Below the pieces are notes generated by a model that searched no databases, was not told the origin of the DNA, and saw nothing but the letters and a program-made list of their open reading frames with translations. This document shows, piece after piece, positions 56,297 through 64,000 of a DNA stretch of 64,000 nucleotides. The translations under genes were made by a program, and so were the position numbers. This DNA is from JALYXI01 sp963795835 (GTDB lineage: Bacteria > Acidobacteriota > Terriglobia > Bryobacterales > Bryobacteraceae), in contig CAWCJC010000012.1 of assembly GCA_963795835.1 (NCBI GenBank), positions 62,001 through 126,000 of the forward strand. Direction: 5' to 3'. Every line of letters starts with the position of its first letter. Position 1 is the first letter of the stretch.

Positions 56297-57985
56297 CTAA
56301 CTCGCCAGTTCCACCTCAATCCGCTTCTTCTCCGCATCCAGCTTCGTAATCCGGAAACTCCGCACCTGCCCCTCGCGCGCCACTTCCTTCCGCGCCGGCT
56401 GAGCTGCATCCCCCGTTCCCCCGGACTTCCACTTGCTGGCCAACATCGAACTCAAACTCGAAACATCAGCCCGGCTCTCCGCAGCCTTCCGCTCTTCCTT
56501 CGCGTCCCCGGCAACCGCGCAGGAGGCAATCACACCCTCCCCCAACTCCACGCTCAACCGCCCGCGCGAGGTATCCGCAATGCGCCCGGTCACCACGTCG
56601 CCTTCCTTATGCTCGGCAATGTACTCATCGGCCGAAGTCGGAATCAACTGCTTCACACCCAACCGGATTCGCCGCTTGGCCTTATCCAGCTCCAGCACCA
56701 CGGCCTTCACCGTCTCGCCCACCTTCAGCGCATCCTGCGGGTGGTTCAACCGCTTCTCATTGCTGATGTCCCCGACATGAATCATGCCCTCGACATTCTC
56801 CGCCAACTGCGCAAACGCCCCGAACTTCTCGAGCTTGGTAATCTGCACATCCACCACGTTCCCCACCGCAAACCTGGTTTCCGCGTCCGCCCAAGGGTCG
56901 CCCAAAGTCTGCTTCAACCCGAGCGAAATCCGGTGCTCCGGGATGTTGATCCCCAGCACCACCACGTCCACCATGTCGCCCGGCTTCACCACGTCCGAAG
57001 GCTTCCGCACCTTCTTCGACCACGACATCTCGCTCAAATGCACCAGCCCGTCCAACCCCGGCAGCAGCTCCACGAACGCCCCGAAATCCGTCACGCGGCT
57101 GACCGTGCCCTGCACCCGGTCTCCTACCTGGAACTTGTCCTGCGCCAGGCTCCACGGGTCCGCTTGCAACTGCTTCAACCCGAGCGAGATTCGCTTGCGC
57201 TTGGCGTCCACCTTCAGAATCTGCACATCCAACTGCTGCCCCACCGTCAGCACATCGGAAGGCTTCGCGATGCGGCCCCACGAGATCTCGGCCACATGCA
57301 GCATGCCATCCACGCCGCCGATATCGAGAAACGCCCCGTAATCCGTCAAGCTCCGCACGGTGCCATGGACCACCATGCCCTCGCGCAGCTCGCCCACCAT
57401 CTGCTCCCGCTTGCTCTTCTCTTCCTCCTCAAGCACCACGCGCCGGTCTACCACCACGTCTTCTTCGGCAACGTCAAGCTTGATGATGCGGCAGCTGATG
57501 TCCTGCCCCACCAGCTTCTCCAGCTCCGCCGCGTCTTTCGCTCCGCTGCGCGAAGCTGGCATGAACGCGCGCGAACTCACGTCCACCGTCAAGCCGCCTT
57601 TCACCAGGCCCGTCACGCGTCCGCTAATCGTCGACTTGTCTGCGAACGCCTTCTCCAGAGCGCTCCAATCCTTCGGCTTCTCAAACCGGATCAGCGTCAG
57701 GTTGAAGTAGCCTTCCGGGTCGTGCCCCGAAATCGACACGTGGATCTTGTCGCCCGGCTTCACCGGCAACTCGCCATTCGGCTCCCGCAAACTCGCCGCC
57801 GGCAGCGCACCCTCTTCCTTCCTTCCGAGATCCAGGAAAATCAGGTCGCCGGAGATGGTGAGTACCGTGCCCTCCAGGCCTTCTCCGGTGGCCGGTTTGC
57901 GGGGTTGTGTTTGTTCGAATTCTTTGAGGACATCTCCGAAAGACGACACTTCCGTCTCGGAGTCCGCGGACTGTTGATTAGGCAT
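56297..57985 (-). CDS. rpsA: 30S ribosomal protein S1
   Basis: 562 residues with six S1 (OB-fold) RNA-binding repeats; the family is usually 550-590. Repeats 1 and 2 (about 33-180) are divergent ribosome-binding repeats. Repeats 3 to 6 show the full motif, e.g. GTVRSLTDYGAFLDIGGVDG, GTVSRVTDFGAFVELLPGLD, ITKLEKFGAFAQLAENVEG. It bridges mRNA to the 30S subunit. The acidic N-terminus MPNQQSADSETEVSS is non-conserved. Tail to tail with pnp, separated by the pnp terminator. The divergent neighbour at 58033 starts 47 bases away. Confidence 0.93.
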   Translation of the reverse strand: MPNQQSADSETEVSSFGDVLKEFEQTQPRKPATGEGLEGTVLTISGDLIFLDLGRKEEGALPAASLREPNGELPVKPGDKIHVSISGHDPEGYFNLTLIRFEKPKDWSALEKAFADKSTISGRVTGLVKGGLTVDVSSRAFMPASRSGAKDAAELEKLVGQDISCRIIKLDVAEEDVVVDRRVVLEEEEKSKREQMVGELREGMVVHGTVRSLTDYGAFLDIGGVDGMLHVAEISWGRIAKPSDVLTVGQQLDVQILKVDAKRKRISLGLKQLQADPWSLAQDKFQVGDRVQGTVSRVTDFGAFVELLPGLDGLVHLSEMSWSKKVRKPSDVVKPGDMVDVVVLGINIPEHRISLGLKQTLGDPWADAETRFAVGNVVDVQITKLEKFGAFAQLAENVEGMIHVGDISNEKRLNHPQDALKVGETVKAVVLELDKAKRRIRLGVKQLIPTSADEYIAEHKEGDVVTGRIADTSRGRLSVELGEGVIASCAVAGDAKEERKAAESRADVSSLSSMLASKWKSGGTGDAAQPARKEVAREGQVRSFRITKLDAEKKRIEVELAS

Positions 57986-58032
57986 GGGGGAAATACGTTT
58001 TCATTCTTGCATAATGGTGGGCAGGACTTCCC

Positions 58033-58896
58033 ATGCTGACTCTGAACCCGGATCTAACCGAAGGACCCCTCGAATCGCTCGAACAATGGGACGATTTCGT
58101 CAAGTCGCGATACCGCGCAGATAAAGAGAAGACCGAGTTCCGCGATTACCGCTCCGGAGCCAACCCCGGGGTCGAGGAGTTCTATCGCCAGAATCACGCC
58201 CACCAGACTCTCGATTTTGTTCTCGCCAAGAAAGCCGAATATACGCCGCTTGCCAAACGCCGTATGGGCATCTGGGAAGCTCTCGAATACCTCAACCAGC
58301 TCGTCGACGATAGCGACCCCGATACCGACCTCTCTCAAATCGAACACGCGATGCAAACCTCCGAAGCCATTCGCGCCGATGGCCACCCGCGCTGGTTTGT
58401 CCTCGCCGGTCTGATTCACGACTTGGGCAAGATGCTCTGCTTCGATGGCGAACCCCAGTGGGCCGTCGTCGGGGATACCTTCCCCGTCGGATGCCGCTAC
58501 TCAGACAAAATCGTGTACCCCGAGTTCTTCGCCGCCAACCCCGATTCCCAGGTGCCCCGTTACCAAACCGAACTCGGAATCTACGAACGCCATTGCGGCC
58601 TCGAAAACGTCCATCTCTCCTGGGGCCACGATGAGTATCTCTACCACGTCGTGAAACCCTACCTGCCCGAAGAGGCGCTCGCCATGCTCCGGTACCATTC
58701 CTTCTATCCGGGCCACCGCGAAAACGCCTATAACCACCTGTTCAACGATCACGACCACGCAATGTTCAAGTGGGTCCGCGCCTTCAACCCTTACGACCTC
58801 TATTCAAAGTCCGCCACTCGTCCGGACGTGCAGGCCCTAAAGCCGTATTACACTGATTTGATTGGCGAGTACTTCCCTAAAGAAGTGAGCTGGTAA
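58033..58896 (+). CDS. Myo-inositol oxygenase
   Basis: 287 residues, the size of mammalian MIOX. Diiron enzyme that oxidises myo-inositol to D-glucuronate with O2. All six iron ligands of the family are present: H105 (EHAMQTSEAIR), H129 and D130 (LIHDLGK), H199 (SWGHDEYLY), H222 (RYHSFYPGH) and D241 (NDHDHAMFKW). Also conserved: EFRDYRSGANPGVEEFY, WAVVGDTFPVGC and AFNPYDLYSK. MIOX is mainly eukaryotic and is known in few bacterial groups, including acidobacteria. No inositol or glucuronate pathway gene is adjacent. The RND operon follows 40 bases later. Confidence 0.93.
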   Translation: MLTLNPDLTEGPLESLEQWDDFVKSRYRADKEKTEFRDYRSGANPGVEEFYRQNHAHQTLDFVLAKKAEYTPLAKRRMGIWEALEYLNQLVDDSDPDTDLSQIEHAMQTSEAIRADGHPRWFVLAGLIHDLGKMLCFDGEPQWAVVGDTFPVGCRYSDKIVYPEFFAANPDSQVPRYQTELGIYERHCGLENVHLSWGHDEYLYHVVKPYLPEEALAMLRYHSFYPGHRENAYNHLFNDHDHAMFKWVRAFNPYDLYSKSATRPDVQALKPYYTDLIGEYFPKEVSW

Positions 58897-58936
58897 CTTT
58901 CGCCCTGTTTGCGACGCCTAATTCTAAAGGAACCGA

Positions 58937-60199
58937 TTGATAATACGCGCACAAACTAGGCCGACGATTTGTTGCGCCTTGCTCGCCGCCGCTGCCATCT
59001 CATTGTTGGGCTGCACTGGAGCTAGCTCCACACCCACGAACACAAAAAAGGGCGGAGGCGATGTTCCCGTCACGGTTGTTACTGTTTCAACCCGAGATGT
59101 GCCTGTAGAGTTGCAGGTTATTGGAAACGTCGAAGCGTATTCCGCGATTGCCCTCAAGGCACAGGTCTCAGGCGAGATCACCCATGTCTATTTCCATGAA
59201 GGTGATTACGTGCGCAAGGGCGAACGCCTCTTCACCATAGATCCCCGCGCCATGCAGGCTCAATTGCAGCAGGCCCAGGCCACACTGCTTCGCGATCAGG
59301 CGAACTTGGCCCAGGCTCAAGCCAATCTGGCCCGCGATCAGGCCCAGAACAAGTACAGCCGCGATCAGGCTACCCGCTATGCCGACTTGCAGAAAGAAGG
59401 CATCGTGTCGAAGGACCAGACCGAACAGCTTCGCAGTGCGGCCGACGCTTCAGGCCAGGCGCTTACTGCGGATCAGGCGGCTATCGATAGCGCCAAAGCG
59501 GAAATCGCCGCGCAGAAAGCGTCCGTCGAAACCATGCAGGTCCAGTTCGGCTACACCGAGATCCGCTCCCCCATCGATGGCCGAACGGGCAACATCAATG
59601 TCAAGCAGGGCAATATCGTCAGCGCCAACACGGTTGACCTGATGACCATCAACCAGGTTCAGCCCATTTACGTCACGTTCTCCGTTCCTGAGGCGCAGCT
59701 GGGCGATATCAAAAAGTACATGGCCGTCGGCAAGCTGCCCGTTACCGCAACCGGGCAGGACGAGTCGTTTGCTCCTGAAACCGGCTTCCTGACATTCGTC
59801 GATAACAACGTCGATATGACCACGGGCACCATCAAGCTTAAAGGCACGTTCCCCAATGCGGCCCGCAAATTGTGGCCCGGCGAATTCGTCCGCGTTACGC
59901 TGCGCCTCACCACGGAACAGAACGCCGTCGTCGTTCCGAACCAGGCTGTGCAAACCGGCCAGGACGGCTCTTTCGTTTACGTCGTAAAACCAGACCGCTC
60001 GGTCGAAAACCGGCCCATCACCACAGGCGCTCGCGTGGATCAGGATCTGGTCGTGGAAACCGGTCTGAAGACAGGCGAGATCGTGGTAACCGAAGGCCAG
60101 TTACGTTTGGCCCCCGGCATGAAAGTCGTGGTCCGGCAGCCAGGGCAGGGTCCCGGCGTACCCGGTGGCGGCGGCGGACGCCGCAAGCAGAAGGGTTAA
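58937..60199 (+). CDS. RND efflux periplasmic adaptor lipoprotein (MdtA/AcrA-like)
   Basis: 420 residues. Lipoprotein signal with lipobox LLGC near residue 26, then GDVPVTVVTVSTRDVPVELQ, lipoyl domain (VSGEITHVYFHEGDYVRKGE), a helical hairpin with Gln/Ala repeats (about 95-175), second lipoyl half (YTEIRSPIDGRTGNINVKQG), beta-barrel and membrane-proximal domain, Gly-rich tail. Start TTG 58937 with AAAGG at about 58926-58930 as ribosome site. It links the two RND permeases downstream to an outer-membrane TolC-type channel, which is not in the window. Substrate unknown. Confidence 0.9.
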   Translation: MIIRAQTRPTICCALLAAAAISLLGCTGASSTPTNTKKGGGDVPVTVVTVSTRDVPVELQVIGNVEAYSAIALKAQVSGEITHVYFHEGDYVRKGERLFTIDPRAMQAQLQQAQATLLRDQANLAQAQANLARDQAQNKYSRDQATRYADLQKEGIVSKDQTEQLRSAADASGQALTADQAAIDSAKAEIAAQKASVETMQVQFGYTEIRSPIDGRTGNINVKQGNIVSANTVDLMTINQVQPIYVTFSVPEAQLGDIKKYMAVGKLPVTATGQDESFAPETGFLTFVDNNVDMTTGTIKLKGTFPNAARKLWPGEFVRVTLRLTTEQNAVVVPNQAVQTGQDGSFVYVVKPDRSVENRPITTGARVDQDLVVETGLKTGEIVVTEGQLRLAPGMKVVVRQPGQGPGVPGGGGGRRKQKG

Positions 60200-60299
60200 T
60201 CCGCTCTTTCTGAGCCGCGACCGTAAGGGAGTCGTCTTCCATGCTAACCAACCACCCGCGACAAACCGCTAGCACTGAAGTAGAGGGGGACCGGCAAAC

Positions 60300-63200
60300 A
60301 TGAACTTCTCGGAATTTTTTATTAGGCGTCCCATCGCCACCAGCTTGCTCATGCTGGGCATTGCCATGTTCGGCATCGTGGCTTACCGCGCCCTTCCGGT
60401 CAGCGACATGCCCAATGTCGATTTCCCCACCCTCAGCGTCGGTGCCAGCCTTCCCGGTGCCGACCCCGCCACCATGGCGTCCTCCGTCGCCACACCGCTC
60501 GAACGCCAGTTCACCGGAATCGCCGGTCTCGATTCCATGAGCTCCAGCAGTTCCACCGGTTCCACATCCATCACCCTTCAGTTCGATCTCAACCGCCGCA
60601 TCGATGGTGCAGCAGTCGACGTCCAAACCGCCATCAGCGCCGCCACCCCGCTTCTCCCCCCAGGCATCCCCAGCCCGCCTTCCTTCCGCAAGTCGAACCC
60701 GTCCGATTCGCCCATCATGTTCCTGGGCCTCACGTCCAAAACGCTCCCGCTCTATAAGCTCGACGAATACGCCGAAACCCTGGTCGCACAGCGCGTCTCC
60801 ATGGTCAGCGGCGTCGCGCAGGTCAGCGTCATGGGCGCCCAGAAGTACGCCGTTCACATCCAGGTCGATCCTCGCAAGCTCGCCAGCCGCCAGATCGGTA
60901 TTGATGAGGTCGCCACCGCAGTTCAGAACTGGAACACCAATCTCCCCACCGGCACGCTCTACGGGCGCAACACCGCGTTCAATGTGGAGGCTAACGGCCA
61001 ATTGATGAACGCCGCCGCCTTCCGGCCCATGATCGTCACCTATCGGAACGGTGCTCCCGTCAGGCTTGCAGGATGTCGCCAACGTGCTTGACAGCGTGGA
61101 GGACGATAAGACGGTCTCCTGGCTCATCTACCCGCATGAGGAGTACAAAGCGATCAACCTGATGATCATGCGGCAGCCCGGCAGCAACACCATCGAGGTT
61201 ACCGATGCCATCAAGAAGCTGATCCCCTCCTTCCAGGCGCAGCTCCCGCCCTCCGTCAACTTGACCATCCGCGGCGATCGTTCGAAGAACATCCGCGAAG
61301 CCTTCCAGGACATTCAGTACACCATGATGATCACGCTCGCCCTGGTCATCGGCGTGATCTTCGTCTTCCTGCGCAACGTCTCCGCCACCTTCATCCCCAG
61401 CATGGCGCTGCCGTTCTCCATCGTCGGCACCTTCTCGGTGATGTACTGCCTCAGCTACAGTCTGGACAATCTGTCCATGATGGCGCTCATCCTCTCCGTC
61501 GGCTTCGTTGTCGACGACGCCATCGTCATGCTCGAAAATATCGTCCGGCATGTCGAGAAGGGCGAATCGCCCATGCAGGCCGCCTTCCGCGGATCGCGCG
61601 AAATCTCATTCACCATCATCTCGATGACCATCTCGCTTGCCGCCGTCTTTATCCCGCTGCTCTTCATGGGCGGAATTCTGGGCCGCCTTTTCCGCGAGTT
61701 CGCCGTCACCATCTGCGTCGCCATCCTGATCTCCGGTTTCGTCTCGGTCACCCTCACGCCCATGCTGTGCAGCCGCCTGCTGCGCGCCCACGGCCCGGTC
61801 CGCAAGAAGGGCGTTTTCTCCCGGGCCATGGACGGCTTCTTCAACCGCCTCAATGGCGCGTATGACTGGAGCCTCACCTGGGTGCTTCGCCACCGCCCGG
61901 TTATGGGCGTCGTCTTCGTCGCTGTCGTCGCCGCCACCGTCTATCTCTACATCGCCGTTCCCAAAGGCTTCATTCCCGAGACCGATAACGACCAGGTCTA
62001 CGTCACCACCGAAGCCGGGCAGGGCACCAGCTATCTCGAAATGCTTCACCAGCAGCAGCGCGTCAATAAGGTCTTCCAGGGCGATCCCTTGATCGAAACC
62101 TTCATGTCCAGCGTCGGCGGCGGATGGGGCGGAGGGGGATCCACCACGGCCCGCATCTTCCTGCAACTGGTTCCCCGCAAGCAGCGTGATATCACCGCGG
62201 CCCAGTTCATGGAGAAAATGCGCCCTAAGATTAGCGGCTTCCCCGGGCTGCGTGTTTTCATGACCGTTCCTCCCGCCATTCGCATCGGCGGCAGAGGCTC
62301 GAAGAGCTCCTACGAGCTGACCGTCTCCGGCCCGGATACCACTAACCTTTACGCCGAGACCGATAAGTTGCAACGCTTGGTCTCGCGCCTGCCTCAGGTG
62401 CAGGATGTCACCTCCGATCTGCAGATGAAGAGCCCGCGCGTTATGCTTCAGATCGATCGGGACAAAGCCGCCGCGCTCCAGCTCAACGCGCAGCAGATCG
62501 AAGGTGCCCTCTACGATGGCTACGGCCCCAGTTGGGTTTCCACCATCTATGGAGCGAACACGCAATCCCGCGTCCTGCTCGAAATGGACCCCAAGTATCA
62601 GGCCCATGCCGATTCACTCTCGGAGATTTACCTGAAATCGGCAACAGGCGCGCTGGTTCCGCTGAACGCCGTCGTCAAGCCGAAGGTGGATACCGGCCCG
62701 CAAAGCATCAATCACACTGGCCAACTTCCTTCTGTCACCATCTCCTTCAACCTGAAGCCCGGCGTTTCGCTTGGCGAAGCGGTCGATGCCATTGGCGACC
62801 TCGCACGAAAGACCCTTCCCGGTAACTTCGCCACCAGCTTCACCGGGACCGCCAAAGCCTTTCAAAGCTCGCTGCAGAACATGGGCCTGCTGCTCATCAT
62901 CGCCATCGCTGTCGTCTATATCGTCCTGGGCGTTCTGTACGAAAGCTACATCCACCCGCTCACGATTCTGTCCGGGCATCCCCTCCGCGGGCTTCGGCGC
63001 GCTGCTCACGCTCATGATCTTCCACGTCGATCTCAACATCTACTCCTTCGTCGGTCTGATCATGTTGATCGGCATCGTCAAGAAGAACGCCATCATGCAG
63101 ATCGATTTCGCGCTTGGCTGCGGAGCGCAATGAGGGCAAGACTCCGCAAGAAGCCATTCATGAAGGCTGCCTCACCCGCTTCCGGCCCATCATGATGACC

Positions 63201-63440
63201 ACCATGGCGGCCATGCTGGGCGCGCTTCCCATGGCCCTCGGCTACGGCGCGGGCGGCGAGGCGCGCCGTCCCTTGGGCGTCGCGGTTGTCGGCGGGCTGC
63301 TGTTCTCGCAGTTGATCACGCTGTATCTCACTCCGGTTGTCTATACCTACATGGCCGGTTTACAGACCCGCCGCAAGCCGAAACAGCAGCCGCTCGCGCC
63401 GTCCGTGCCCTTGGGTGAGCCGGCCGTTCTTGTACCCTAG
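60300..63440 (+). CDS. RND efflux permease, MdtB-like (three frameshifts)
   Basis: About 1045 residues when three +1 changes are removed: 61066-61067 (VRLQDVANVLDS), 62974-62976 (LTILSGIPSAGFGALL) and 63114-63117 (QIDFALAAERNEGKTP). Trimeric inner-membrane proton-driven pump of the HAE1 class with 12 helices. N-terminus FIRRPIATSLLMLGIAMFG; helix 4 LILSVGFVVDDAIVMLENIV with the proton-relay Asp pair; large periplasmic domains; helix 11-12 LMLIGIVKKNAIM. Six bases separate it from a second RND permease gene, so the pair plus adaptor resembles mdtABC. Drug or detergent efflux is likely for the family. Confidence 0.9.
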
Positions 63441-63446
63441 CGCCTC

Positions 63447-64000
63447 ATGAACATCTCCGAAACCTTCATTCGCAGGCCCATCGCCACCAGTCTCCTGATG
63501 GTGGCCATCGCCCTGTTCGGCGCGGTCGCTTATCGCTCGCTCGGTGTCAGCGATCTGCCCAACGTCGATCTTCCCACGCTCCTGGTCACCGCCAGCCTGC
63601 CCGGCGCCAGCCCGGATACCATGGCGTCCTCCGTCGCGACGCCGCTCGAAAACCAGTTCTCGATCATCGCGGGTCTCGATTCCATGACCTCGACGAACTC
63701 GCTCGGCGCCACCCAGGTCACCCTCGAATTCAACCTCAGCCGCAACCTGGATGGCGCCGCCGTCGACGTGCAATCCGCCATCACGCAGGCGCAGCGCCTG
63801 CTCCCGCAAGGCATGCCCACGCCGCCCACCTTCACTAAGGTCAATCCGGCCGATCAGCCCATCCTCTATCTCGCGCTCACCTCTTCCTCGCTCCCGCTCT
63901 AGACGCTCGACGAATACGCCGAAACGCGCATCGCGCAGCGCATCTCCATGATCTCGCGGCGTCGCGCAGGTGCAGGTGCTCGGCGCGCAGAAGTACGCCG
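63447..64000 (+). CDS. Second RND efflux permease, MdtC-like, 3' end cut by window (stop codon and frameshift)
   Basis: N-terminal 185 residues only. It parallels the first permease: FIRRPIATSLLMVAIALFG, the first periplasmic subdomain ASSVATPLENQFSIIAGLDS. An in-frame TAG at 63900-63902 follows SSLPL, where the paralogue has SLPLYKLDEYAET (TAT AAG). The downstream text TLDEYAETRIAQRISMI continues in the same frame, and a further +1 change at 63951-63960 is needed to read GVAQVQVLGAQKYA. Likely sequence errors or a decaying gene. The two-permease layout suggests a heterotrimer as in MdtBC. Confidence 0.8.

Noticed and set aside
56258..58039. Plus-strand open frame of 593 residues opposite rpsA
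   Set aside because: Composition is His/Arg/Leu/Pro-rich as expected for an antisense shadow of a GC-rich gene; the opposite strand encodes well-conserved S1 repeats.

Overview
The window looks like a chromosome segment of an Acidobacteriota bacterium close to the Solibacter/Bryobacter group. This is an inference. It rests on GC-rich coding, three large Oar-type TonB-dependent receptors with an N-terminal carboxypeptidase-regulatory-like domain, a winged-helix/TolB-like/TPR regulator, a PEP-CTERM protein, and a myo-inositol oxygenase homologue. There are no rRNA genes, insertion sequences, prophage genes or CRISPR arrays.

Layout. 1-9253: end of an EamA permease gene; an orphan MacA-like adaptor plus MacB-like ATPase (no permease); two Oar-type receptors on the minus strand. 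9254-31810: a large glycan locus with ten glycosyltransferases of several families (GT2, GT4, GT39-like, STELLO-like), a Wzy/WaaL-type polymerase or ligase, an asparagine-synthase-type amidotransferase, a UbiA-family polyprenyl-phosphate transferase, and a TPR/beta-barrel protein coupled to a secreted glycoside-hydrolase-like protein. A PLP dehydratase and alanine racemase are embedded in it. 31743-35571: a MerR regulator, then parB, parA, a perfect parS site and mnmG, the usual origin-proximal block. 35628-43974: purD, tRNA-Arg(CCT), a small AAA ATPase, a PEP-CTERM protein, an M3 peptidase and dnaE. 44012-53486: beta-propeller, ankyrin, Oar receptor, beta-carbonic anhydrase, a 17-unit tandem repeat, a winged-helix/TPR regulator and small hypotheticals. 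53650-57985: rpsO-pnp with a terminator, and rpsA convergent to them. 58033-64000: myo-inositol oxygenase and an MdtABC-like RND efflux operon cut by the window end.

Data quality matters for the reader. Thirteen genes are interrupted by 17 single-base frame changes (16 are +1, one is -1), and one by an in-frame stop. The damaged genes include dnaE and purD, and most sites are at short homopolymers. I therefore read them as probable sequencing or assembly errors and annotate each locus as one gene spanning the break. Sixteen of the 17 fall in plus-strand genes, which is odd and is reported as a finding.

The most interesting biology is: (i) a candidate unassigned exopolysaccharide export module (TPR/beta-barrel plus GH-like protein, next to a STELLO-like transferase and a DPPR-synthase-like UbiA enzyme); (ii) a 9-bp hairpin that sequesters the rpsO Shine-Dalgarno sequence, a candidate S15 autoregulatory leader; (iii) a G-rich/C-rich 17-18-nt tandem repeat with higher-order structure; (iv) a bacterial myo-inositol oxygenase with all six diiron ligands.
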